Source: JAIQFL01 sp035295745 (GTDB taxonomy: Bacteria; Acidobacteriota; Terriglobia; Bryobacterales; Bryobacteraceae). From it: a stretch of 64,000 bases of DNA. Under the pieces are notes generated by a model, which saw only the letters and a list, made by a program, of their open reading frames with translations, did no database searches and had not been told where the DNA came from. Positions 24,501-31,672 of this stretch are shown here, piece after piece. Positions within the stretch are counted from its first letter, which is position 1; the number at the start of each line of letters is the position of its first letter. Location of the stretch: positions 1 to 64,000 of the forward strand of contig DATGIL010000093.1 in assembly GCA_035295745.1 (NCBI GenBank), read 5' to 3'. Both the position numbers and the translations under genes were made by a program.

Positions 24501-25229
24501 ATGACAACTGGACGCCTGTTGATCGTGGACGATGAGCCTTCCGTTTTGGCATCCTACGCCCGTTCTCTGTCCGGCGCTGGATTCACCGTTACGAAAGCTG
24601 CCACCGCCGAGGCTGCGTTACGCCGCCTCGAACGAGATCAGTTTGAAGCAGTGCTCAGCGATCTCTCGATGCCCGCCATGAACGGCCTCGCACTGCTCCG
24701 GCGCTTGCGACACACTTCTCCAAATCTTCCGGTGATTATGATGCTGGACGCGCCAGACAACAACGCTGCGATCCAGGCCATGGAGCTCGGAGCGGTGCAG
24801 TCTTTGGTGAAACCGATCGCGGCGGGCCTATTGGCCGAAACCGCAGCGTACGCGGTTCGCCTCTATCGGTCCGGGCCGAGCGTCCCGACGACGTTCCGGC
24901 CTCAATCCGTCAACCGACCGGCAGCAACTTCAATTTCAGCAACCGACGCCAAGAACGAGTTCGGTCGCCTTCTGGAGAAGGTGATTCAGGGCGGGACCGT
25001 CGTGATCACCAAGCACGACGCGCCCAAAGCGGTTCTGATTTCGGTTGACGAGTTCGACTCTCTGGTGCACGCCAACCAAGACAAATTGGACGCCCTCAGC
25101 GACGAATTCGATGCGCTTTTGACTCGAATGCAGGCGCCGGCGGCACGTTCTGCGATGCAGACCGCTTTCGGGGCATCCCCGAAACAATTGGGACGCGCCG
25201 CTCTGGCCGCGTCGCGCAAGCGTGGCTAA
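24501..25229 (+). CDS. response-regulator receiver / Phd antitoxin fusion
   Basis: 242-residue fusion. Residues 5-120 form a CheY-like receiver: acid pair Asp10-Asp11 in LLIVDDEP, phosphoacceptor Asp54 in VLSDLSMPAMNG and Lys104 in LVKPI. The position normally Thr/Ser after the fourth strand is Leu82 (PVIMMLDAP). After a Pro/Ser linker (124-141), residues 143-190 form a Phd/YefM domain (SATDAKNEFGRLLEKVIQGG, TVVITKHDAPKAVLISVDEF). A helical tail (DEFDALLTRMQAP, SPKQLGRAALAASRKRG) is of the kind that wraps a toxin. The stop overlaps the zeta toxin start by eight bases. It is probably the antitoxin and autorepressor, with the receiver modulating DNA binding or toxin neutralisation. Confidence 0.88.
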   Translation: MTTGRLLIVDDEPSVLASYARSLSGAGFTVTKAATAEAALRRLERDQFEAVLSDLSMPAMNGLALLRRLRHTSPNLPVIMMLDAPDNNAAIQAMELGAVQSLVKPIAAGLLAETAAYAVRLYRSGPSVPTTFRPQSVNRPAATSISATDAKNEFGRLLEKVIQGGTVVITKHDAPKAVLISVDEFDSLVHANQDKLDALSDEFDALLTRMQAPAARSAMQTAFGASPKQLGRAALAASRKRG

Positions 25230-25869
25230 ACAAAAATCCCGTATCCCATGCGTCTATGTCCTCGCGGGCGCAAATGGCGCGGGAAAGAGCAGCATCGCAG
25301 GAGCCATATTCCTCGCTCAAGGCACGAAATACTTTAATCCGGACGAAGCTGCCCGACGGATTCTCGCGGCCAACCCCGGAATCACACAGCAGGAAGCCAA
25401 TAGTGCGGCGTGGCACCAGGGAAGGCGGTTGCTCGAACGCGCAATTTCTGAGCGCTTGAACTTCGCTTTGGAGACTACCCTTGGTGGAAACTCCATCACT
25501 GGCCTGCTGAACGTGGCTCTGTCGGTTGGAATGGAAGTGCGCGTCTGGTATGTCGGCCTCGCCACAGTGGAACTGCACCTCGCGCGAGTGCGCGCCAGAG
25601 TCGCCAAAGGCGGCCACGACATTCCGGAGGAGAAGATTCGCGAAAGATACGATCGTAGCCGCCTGAACCTGATTGCACTGATGCCACGGCTGACCGAGCT
25701 ACTTGTCTACGACAACAGCAAACCGGGCGATCCGGAGGAGGGTGTCGCTCCCGAACCGGTGCTGCTGCTCCATCTCGCACGTGGGAAAATCGTGAGTTCG
25801 GCCGATCTGACGCGAATTCCCAAATGGGCAAAACCGATTCTCCAAACCGCATTCAAACGGCAACGCTGA
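25222..25869 (+). CDS. zeta-toxin family kinase
   Basis: 215-residue P-loop kinase of the zeta-toxin type. Zeta toxins phosphorylate UDP-N-acetylglucosamine and poison cell-wall synthesis. Walker A is GANGAGKSS (16-24), followed by KYFNPDEAARRI and FALETTLGGNSITGLL, then an Arg-rich lid (HLARVRARVAKGGHDIPEEK, RYDRSRLNL) and LTELLVYDNSKPGDP. It is shorter than the classical ~280-residue zeta and close to the chromosomal Phd-linked subtype. The start is a GTG overlapping the antitoxin stop by eight bases, ensuring coupled synthesis. A non-toxic small-molecule kinase remains possible. Confidence 0.88.
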   Translation: MAKQKSRIPCVYVLAGANGAGKSSIAGAIFLAQGTKYFNPDEAARRILAANPGITQQEANSAAWHQGRRLLERAISERLNFALETTLGGNSITGLLNVALSVGMEVRVWYVGLATVELHLARVRARVAKGGHDIPEEKIRERYDRSRLNLIALMPRLTELLVYDNSKPGDPEEGVAPEPVLLLHLARGKIVSSADLTRIPKWAKPILQTAFKRQR

Positions 25870-25894
25870 CTGTGCGCAGACTCTGAATCAACCC

Positions 25895-26293
25895 TCATCT
25901 TCCTTCGCGCTTCTTCGCACCCTCCAGAATCCGCCGCCCGCACTCCTGGGCGTCCAGGCACTGGCACTTTCGCGCACGCTCCAGCAATTCCTTCATCACC
26001 GCGATTCGCGCCGCGAGCGCATCCAGTTCCGCGATCTTCTTGGCCGCCAAGTCGTGCCACCGCTTCGAGAGCGGAACATCGCCGCGAAAGCCGTGAAACA
26101 ACATGCGAATCTCGTCCAACGTGAAGCCGCAGTCCTTAGCCCGCTCCAAGACCGCCAGCCGCTCCAGAATCGAGCGATCGTAGCGGCGCTGTCCGCCGCT
26201 GCGCACTGCCTTCGGCAGCAAACCCGACTTCTCATAGAAGCGAATCGCAGACGCGCGCAATCCGCCCTCTTTCGCGACCTGCCCGATCGTCAT
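25895..26293 (-). CDS. MerR-family transcriptional regulator
   Basis: 132-residue regulator. The N-terminal winged helix (MTIGQVAKEGGLRASAIRFY, GGQRRYDRSILERL) is followed by a dimerisation coiled coil (about 75-110). A C-terminal Cys motif, KCQCLDAQEC, has spacing C-x-C-x5-C, like the last three ligands of the SoxR iron-sulfur loop or a heavy-metal MerR. The start is the ATG with GGAGGG eleven bases upstream; an upstream in-frame start adds five residues. It is divergent from the 26353 gene across a classic MerR operator. The inducer, a metal ion, thiol-reactive compound or redox agent, cannot be told from sequence. Confidence 0.9.
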   Translation of the reverse strand: MTIGQVAKEGGLRASAIRFYEKSGLLPKAVRSGGQRRYDRSILERLAVLERAKDCGFTLDEIRMLFHGFRGDVPLSKRWHDLAAKKIAELDALAARIAVMKELLERARKCQCLDAQECGRRILEGAKKREGR

Positions 26294-26315
26294 CGCTGCT
26301 CCCTCCAAATACTTC

Positions 26316-26346
26316 TTGACTTAAAGTCAAGTTTAAGCCGTACGAT
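26316..26346 (+). promoter_or_regulatory. MerR-type promoter/operator with 19-base spacer
   Basis: TTGACT at 26316-26321 and TACGAT at 26341-26346 are separated by 19 bases, the stretched spacer typical of MerR-activated promoters. The dyad CTTAAA-GTCAAG-TTTAAG (26320-26337) sits in that spacer. It lies between the divergent MerR gene and the 26353 gene. The expected transcription start is close to the ATG at 26353. Confidence 0.7.
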
Positions 26347-26352
26347 CGGCTC

Positions 26353-26754
26353 ATGACCAGTAAACTTCTCGTTTCCCTGCTCGCAGTCACCTCTGCGTGC
26401 CTCTGCCAGAACCCTCCGTTCGCATGCAATCTCAAAGCGTTCACGCCACAGGAGCGAACCCATCACCGTGCCTTGAGCGATCGGCTGATGCCGGCCGTCC
26501 TCACCGCTCGCGAGGAGAAGGACGGCTTCGCCTTTGAGGTGGATCCGCAAAGGATCTCGTTCCCGGAAGTGGCCCAGTGGGTCGACCTGGAACGCAAGTG
26601 CTGCCCATTTTTCGCCTTTCAACTCGATCTGCACCAGGACGCGCACATTGGCCTGACGCTCTCCGGCCGCGAAGGCGTGAAGCAGTTCATCCGGATGGAG
26701 TTCATCCGCCTCCGCGATAAACTGCAGCATCCGGAGGCGAGCGCGTCTCAATAG
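26353..26754 (+). CDS. secreted Cys-containing protein, likely MerR target
   Basis: 133-residue protein with an N-terminal export signal (MTSKLLVSLLAVTSACLCQ). The mature part has CNLKAFTPQERTHHRALSDR, then FAFEVDPQRISFPEVAQWVD, the striking LERKCCPFFAFQLDL and a Gly-rich loop LTLSGREGVKQF. I recall an uncharacterised family with the same ERxCCPF...GPEGVKxF pattern, often near MerR or metal genes. The adjacent Cys pair plus His residues could bind metal or thiol-reactive agents (inference). It overlaps the convergent TonB-like gene by seven bases. Confidence 0.7.
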   Translation: MTSKLLVSLLAVTSACLCQNPPFACNLKAFTPQERTHHRALSDRLMPAVLTAREEKDGFAFEVDPQRISFPEVAQWVDLERKCCPFFAFQLDLHQDAHIGLTLSGREGVKQFIRMEFIRLRDKLQHPEASASQ

Positions 26755-27191
26755 GAGAGGTCGACGTTCACCGTTCCCGTGGAGCAGACGGGCACCCGCT
26801 TGCCCTCAGATACCGTGGGTCGATAATGCTGCTGCGTCACTAGGCGGAAGGCGGCCCGGTTCACTACATCCAGAGTGGAAAGACTTGTGAAGCGCAAGTG
26901 CGTCAAATTGCCGTCGCCGTCGATCGCCGCCTCCGTCGTCACCATCGTGGTCCGCTTGCGCGCAGACGGAGGAATGTCATGCATCATTTCCTCGTACGAT
27001 CGCGGGAACGGATACGCATCCAGCCCGCAATGTAGATTAGGCTCTGCCCTGTTCGTGGGAGCGGGTGGAGCCGCTTCCACTGGCCGCGCCGGCCGATCCT
27101 CCACTTCGACGCGCGCCCGCGGAGTCTGTCTGCAGCCCGTTGCGAGAACGACCATAACGAGCACCGCGAGATCTTTCGAAAAGTCAGTCAC
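26748..27191 (-). CDS. TonB-C-terminal-like lipoprotein
   Basis: 147-residue protein, probably starting at the GTG at 27191. A hydrophobic leader ends in a weak lipobox (LAVLVMVVLATGC), followed by an Arg/Pro/Glu linker. The C-terminal ~75 residues have the TonB C-terminal pattern: TEAAIDGDGNLTHLRFTSLS, then VNRAAFRLVTQQHYRPTVSE and VPVCSTGTVNVDLS. The missing N-terminal transmembrane energy-transducing motif suggests an outer-layer or periplasmic protein rather than a true TonB. An in-frame extension of 42 residues upstream is His/Arg-rich and unlikely. Confidence 0.6.
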   Translation of the reverse strand: MTDFSKDLAVLVMVVLATGCRQTPRARVEVEDRPARPVEAAPPAPTNRAEPNLHCGLDAYPFPRSYEEMMHDIPPSARKRTTMVTTEAAIDGDGNLTHLRFTSLSTLDVVNRAAFRLVTQQHYRPTVSEGKRVPVCSTGTVNVDLSY

Positions 27192-27307
27192 CGCCGTGTG
27201 AAATATTTTATCAGCCGGCAACTCGCTGACCGGCTGAACTTCACCCTGGGAGCGGCCGTCAGCCGAACGATGCCTTCTGTGGGTATCCTTCGCCTGCCGG
27301 CGGCTCG

Positions 27308-27544
27308 CTACGTCCACTCGACCTCACTTCTCAGCCGTAGTGTCTTACCTGCCGTCGCCTCCGGGACCGCAACTTCAACTCGAATTAATATGCCGCCAAG
27401 GTACGTCGCACCAATCGTACGGAAGGTCGTTTGCGTCGTCTTGGCATCGGCACCCTGACGTTCGACGCGCCCAATCAGGTTTGGTGGCTTATCCCGAAAA
27501 AAAACTGCGGTGGCCTGTCGAAGTCGTGCTGCCCGGATCGACAT
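27308..27544 (-). CDS. possible small gene or gene remnant
   Basis: A 78-residue frame whose C-terminal part reads like a real beta-sandwich protein end: DAKTTQTTFRTIGATYLGGI, then LIRVEVAVPEATAGKTLRLR, then SEVEWT and stop. The first 15 residues are less convincing, and an eight-T run (minus strand) near 27500-27507 could mark a frameshift. It may be the 3' end of a broken gene. No family is recognised. It lies in the 427-base gap between the TonB-like and YciI genes, which otherwise holds nothing I can name. Confidence 0.35.
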   Translation of the reverse strand: MSIRAARLRQATAVFFRDKPPNLIGRVERQGADAKTTQTTFRTIGATYLGGILIRVEVAVPEATAGKTLRLRSEVEWT

Positions 27545-27618
27545 ACTGATAGAGCGGGGACAGGGATGGACGCCGTTGAGACCCCGCTCTCAACGAAAGT
27601 CACGAAAAGGAGACCGCA

Positions 27619-27981
27619 ATGCGATTCTTGAGCATCTACAAATCCGTGGAACGCAACACCCCGCCCAGCCCCGATGAAATGGCCGCGATGGGCAAACTAA
27701 TTGAGGAGGCCATGAAGGCCGGCTGGCTGCTTGGCACGGAAGGCTGCCTGCCATCCAAGTTCGGCGCACGCGTGCGCCGCGCCGATGGGAAGGTGACCGT
27801 GATCGATGGCCCTTTCACCGAGACGAAGGAGCTGGTGGGCGGGTTCGCGATTCTAAAAGCCAACTCCAGGGAAGAGGCCGTCGCGCTCGCCGAACATTTT
27901 CTCGGCGTTGTCGGGCAGGGTGAGTGCGAGTTGCGCCAACTCTACGATGCCGATGCCGCGCAATGCGCCGGCAAAGCGTAG
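27619..27981 (+). CDS. YciI-family (DGPF domain) protein
   Basis: 120-residue single-domain cytoplasmic protein of the YCII/DGPF family. It has the typical start (MRFLSIYKSVERNTPPSPDE), a central strand-helix region, and the signature VTVIDGPFTETKELVGGFAI followed by SREEAVALAEHF. These proteins form small dimeric ferredoxin-like folds and are often encoded with ECF sigma factors, but none is adjacent here. AGGAG precedes the ATG by eight bases. No enzyme activity can be assigned. Confidence 0.9.
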   Translation: MRFLSIYKSVERNTPPSPDEMAAMGKLIEEAMKAGWLLGTEGCLPSKFGARVRRADGKVTVIDGPFTETKELVGGFAILKANSREEAVALAEHFLGVVGQGECELRQLYDADAAQCAGKA

Positions 27982-27995
27982 GAGCCCGGAGAATT

Positions 27996-28026
27996 GAGTC
28001 GGCCCGGAGCATCGCCGGGCTGACTC
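27996..28026. terminator. GC-rich stem-loop between convergent genes
   Basis: Arms 27996-28007 and 28015-28026 pair over 12 bases with one mismatch around a seven-base loop. The hairpin begins 15 bases after the YciI stop and lies 30 bases before the end of the convergent TonB-dependent receptor gene, so it may serve both. No T-run follows. Confidence 0.55.
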
Positions 28027-28055
28027 CTCTCGCTTGCGATTGCCTGCCAGTCGCC

Positions 28056-31000
28056 TCAGAACAGCAGCTTCAGAGCGAATTGAATCTGGCGGGAAGGATA
28101 CGTCGTGCGAATCGTACCGAACGCTGCATCCGTAGTTCTGGTATCGGGCACGCCGAAATTCGTGTGGTTCAGCAGATTGAAGAACTCCGAGCGGAACTGC
28201 AGCCGCACACTCTCGTGAATCCGGAACGTCTTATTCGCCGCAAAGTCCCACACCTCGAGTCCCGGTGCGCGGAAGGAATTGCGCCCCACATTGCCGTAGG
28301 GAGCTGTCGCTAATGGGGTCGTAAAGGTGTAGCCCGCGAAATACGTGTTCAACATCTGCGACCGGCTTTGGCTCTGTGCGCTGCCCGAGATATTGGGGCG
28401 AAGGAAGGCCTGCCCGCGATAGTCGTTCGACAGACCGGTATTGTCGTTAATCGTCGACGCGGCGTAGATCACATCCAGCGGCGATCCAGTGTGCGCGGTG
28501 TTGATGGTGTTGAGTTCCCACCCGCCTGCGATCGCGTCCACCACCGGGTTCACACTGGACCCGAACTTCCGCCCCTTGCCGAACGGCACTTCCCACACCA
28601 CGCTGGTCACGTTGTTCAGCTTCACATCGAAGCTCGAAGGACCTTTCTCGGCGGCCAGATTGTGGATGTTCTGCGGATTGGCTTCGAAGTAGCCCGCGTA
28701 ATACTCCAGCGCCTGCTCCGAATCGCCCATCGCCTTACCCCAGGTAAACGAATTCAGCACATACAGACCGCCGCTAAAGCGATGCTCCACCCGCGCCGAA
28801 AGCCCGTTGTAGTGGTTGTCGCCCGCCGGATCCACCCAAGTGATTGGCCCGAAGGACGGAATCGGACGCCGCGCCTGCACGCCCAGACAACCGCTCGTGA
28901 TCGCCGGAGGATTGCACGTCGCGGTCACGGAGTTCACGTTGGCCTGATTGTAGTCGGCCAGGATCGGCAGCCGCAGGCTGTGATTCCCGTTGTAGGCCAA
29001 CTCGATCAGCGTATTCTTCACCAGGTCGCGTTGCACCGAGATAAACCAGTTCTGGATATACGGCCACGGGCTGTCTTGCGGAACATACACCACATTCGAA
29101 TTCACAGGATTGAACGCCGAGGGGTTAGCGATGCCGGTGGTGAAACTGTTCTGCGTTGTCAGAAAACTCGCCGGCACCGGCCCGCCATTCGGAAAGCTCT
29201 GGTTCAGCACGCCGAATAAAGCCTGCGGTGCATTGATGCCCTCCAGGGCACTGCCTACACGGTTGAAGAACGTGTAGCTAATCCCGTAACCCGCCCGCAC
29301 GACCGTCTTCGCATCGAAGCTGTATGCGAGTCCCAGGCGCGGTCCGAAATCCTTGTGGTCGGAATTCACCAGGCTGCGGTCGAACAGGCTGCCACTCTTC
29401 GCCAGCTTCATACTGTTCGTGGTGGGATCGAAGTTGGAGTAGTTGTTGTCGCGCTCGTACAGCGGCGAGGCGAACTCCCAGCGCAGACCCACATTGATCG
29501 TGAGCTTCGGGGTCACCTTGAAATCGTCCTGCGCATACAGCGAATGCACGAACTGGCGCAGATTCACCACCGTGTAGCTGCCCTGATTGATCTGGCTGGG
29601 GAGTCCGAAGATCAGGTCGGCCAGATTGTAGCTGGTGGCGTCGCTGGCGATGGTGCAGCCCGCCGTCAGACCAAGCTGTGCACATGTGGGCTTACTGAAT
29701 TGCCCGGCGTAGACATCCTGCCCGTACAACGGATTCACGTCCAGAATCTCGGTATTGATATGCAGGTACTCGTAGCCGGCCTTGATCGAATGGCGTCCGA
29801 TATTGATCGAGTAGTTCAGCTTCGGATCCCACGACGTCGGGTTCTGAAATTGCGGATTGCTGGTCTGCCGGCCAAGCGCTGTGAAACCGCTGGGGGACTG
29901 CGTGTTGAATCCGCCCGTCAGGTTCGGGGTCGTTGGCAGGCCCTGGATGCCGAAAAGCGATTGCAGGCTCGGACCACCTAGCAGCGCGGGTTGCTTCCCG
30001 GCCACCACGTGCGTCCATCCGAGGCGCGCCTCGAAAATAGAAGTCGGTGTGACGGTCCAGGTGTAGCCCAACGCGGCATTCTGATCGATGGAATGAATGT
30101 AGCCGTTGCCGTCGCCGCCCGAGGGTCCCGGGAACGACGGCTGATAAAACTGGACGTCCTTGCGCTGGCTGAAGCGCAGGAAGGCATTCATCTTGTTATT
30201 GATCTGGCCGTCAATCTTCGCGTCGTACTTGTCGCTGTAGTCACGAATCAACAACAACGCTTCATAATTATTCGAACGCCCGGGTCCGTTCAACGTGGGT
30301 AGTCCTCCCAGCAGAGCGGCGGCGAAGGGATTCAAGCTCGCGATCGGAATCTGGGTGTTCGCCGGATACACCACGCCGGTGAGCGGATTCACAACGGGCA
30401 CGGGAAGGATGCCAGCGCGATCGGTCGCGGTCGGCAGCGAGTCGAAATTCAAGTAGCGCTGCAACTGCCGGTAGCCCTCGTAGTCGCCAAAGAAGAAGAG
30501 GCGGTTCTTGATGAAGGGGCCGCCGATGGTGGCGCCGAACTGATTGCGCTGCAAGGTCGGCTTGACGAACACCGCCGGGCTGAACAGGAACCCGGTCGCG
30601 TTCAGATCGGTATTGCGCAGAAACTCGTAGGCCGTGCCGTGAAGCTGGTTGGTGCCCGATTTCATCACGGCGTTCACCACCGCGCCGCCAACGCGCCCAT
30701 ACTCCGCGCTGTAGTTGCTGGTGATTACCTTGAACTCCGCAATCGCGTCCGGCGACGCCTGAATCACCTGCGACGAGTAGCTCTGATTGCTGGTGCCATA
30801 GGCGTTGTTGTCGATGCCGTCCATCAGGAAGTTGTTATAGGTGCTGCGCATGCCGTTCACGTTGAACGAGCCTTCGCGCGGCGTTCCGCTGGGAGAGAAC
30901 GACACCGCGATGGGCGATTTCACGACGTTGGCCGAAAGCAGCGCGAGGTCCGCATAGTTGCGCCCATTGAGCGGCAATTCCACAATCGCTCCGCCGTTGA

Positions 31001-31403
31001 TCACCTGCCCGTGTTCGCTGGAGTCCGTTTCCAGAGCTGTGGCCGCGCCACTCACCTCCACGGTCTCGCTCACCGCGCCCACTTGCAGCGTAAAGTCCAC
31101 GCGTTGTCGCGCGCCCACATTTACCGTGATGCCCGAAGCCACCTCTTTGGAGAAGCCGTTCGCCTCGGCTGTCAACTGGTATTTGCCGATCTTGACGTTC
31201 GAGAACGCGTAGTTGCCGTCTTCGTCGCTGGTGGCTTTCGCCTGAATGCCCGTGTCCACCGCCAGTAGCGTCACGACAGCTTTTGGTACCACTGCGCCCG
31301 AATGGTCTCGGACAGTTCCCAGAACTTCAGCCGTGTCGAACTGGGCGAAGGACGGGGTCGCCGCAAGCAGACACACTCCGAACAGCATCGAAAGTTTTCT
31401 CAT
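28056..31403 (-). CDS. TonB-dependent receptor with carboxypeptidase-regulatory domain (Oar-like)
   Basis: 1115-residue outer-membrane protein. Signal peptide MRKLSMLFGVCLLAATPSFAQ; then an Ig-like carboxypeptidase-regulatory domain (about 25-110, VLGTVRDHSGAVVPKAVVTL, DGNYAFSNVKIGKYQLTAEA); then the plug (about 120-240, ELPLNGRNYADLALLSANVV, MDGIDNNAYGT, EFKVITSNYSAEYGRVGGAV); then a long beta-barrel ending in RQIQFALKLLF. Such receptors are greatly expanded in Acidobacteriota and probably import or bind glycans or peptides; the substrate is unknown. The ATG at 31403 is chosen for the signal peptide; an upstream extension would be Arg/Pro-rich. No SusD-like partner is adjacent. Confidence 0.94.
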   Translation of the reverse strand: MRKLSMLFGVCLLAATPSFAQFDTAEVLGTVRDHSGAVVPKAVVTLLAVDTGIQAKATSDEDGNYAFSNVKIGKYQLTAEANGFSKEVASGITVNVGARQRVDFTLQVGAVSETVEVSGAATALETDSSEHGQVINGGAIVELPLNGRNYADLALLSANVVKSPIAVSFSPSGTPREGSFNVNGMRSTYNNFLMDGIDNNAYGTSNQSYSSQVIQASPDAIAEFKVITSNYSAEYGRVGGAVVNAVMKSGTNQLHGTAYEFLRNTDLNATGFLFSPAVFVKPTLQRNQFGATIGGPFIKNRLFFFGDYEGYRQLQRYLNFDSLPTATDRAGILPVPVVNPLTGVVYPANTQIPIASLNPFAAALLGGLPTLNGPGRSNNYEALLLIRDYSDKYDAKIDGQINNKMNAFLRFSQRKDVQFYQPSFPGPSGGDGNGYIHSIDQNAALGYTWTVTPTSIFEARLGWTHVVAGKQPALLGGPSLQSLFGIQGLPTTPNLTGGFNTQSPSGFTALGRQTSNPQFQNPTSWDPKLNYSINIGRHSIKAGYEYLHINTEILDVNPLYGQDVYAGQFSKPTCAQLGLTAGCTIASDATSYNLADLIFGLPSQINQGSYTVVNLRQFVHSLYAQDDFKVTPKLTINVGLRWEFASPLYERDNNYSNFDPTTNSMKLAKSGSLFDRSLVNSDHKDFGPRLGLAYSFDAKTVVRAGYGISYTFFNRVGSALEGINAPQALFGVLNQSFPNGGPVPASFLTTQNSFTTGIANPSAFNPVNSNVVYVPQDSPWPYIQNWFISVQRDLVKNTLIELAYNGNHSLRLPILADYNQANVNSVTATCNPPAITSGCLGVQARRPIPSFGPITWVDPAGDNHYNGLSARVEHRFSGGLYVLNSFTWGKAMGDSEQALEYYAGYFEANPQNIHNLAAEKGPSSFDVKLNNVTSVVWEVPFGKGRKFGSSVNPVVDAIAGGWELNTINTAHTGSPLDVIYAASTINDNTGLSNDYRGQAFLRPNISGSAQSQSRSQMLNTYFAGYTFTTPLATAPYGNVGRNSFRAPGLEVWDFAANKTFRIHESVRLQFRSEFFNLLNHTNFGVPDTRTTDAAFGTIRTTYPSRQIQFALKLLF

Positions 31404-31672
31404 TTTGGATGGGTCCCCTAAACGTGAAGGTAGCAGACGAGGATGACGATTCGGTTTCATTTTTGTAAAACAACCCACACAACGTGGTGGCGCCGCGCCG
31501 TCAATACAACGTTGCTATGATACACCGGAAGTGGCGCAAACACTTCTTGTTTGCCGCGTCTAGACTCCTCTCGACGCTTTTCGTGGTGTCTCGCGGATCC
31601 GGCGCCCACGAAGTCGCCCTCGACGCTGCCAAACCGTCCTGGAGCGCGAGCGCCGGTATATACTGAACACGC
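31404..31672. other. divergent intergenic region with palindromic repeat
   Basis: A 269-base gap between the TonB-dependent receptor (minus) and the DUF4139 gene (plus). It must hold both promoters and contains repeat copy B at 31531-31609. No further gene is supported. Confidence 0.6.
31531..31609. repeat. palindromic dispersed repeat, copy B
   Basis: Starts GTGGCGCAAACACT like copy A at 24361 and keeps the same order of short hairpins (TTGTTTGCCGCGTC, then TCTCGACGC, then TTTTCGTGGTGTC). It ends in an imperfect inverted match of its start (GGCGCCCAC, near 31601-31609). Similarity to copy A is high for about 65 bases, with small indels. Both copies are strictly intergenic. Confidence 0.7.
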
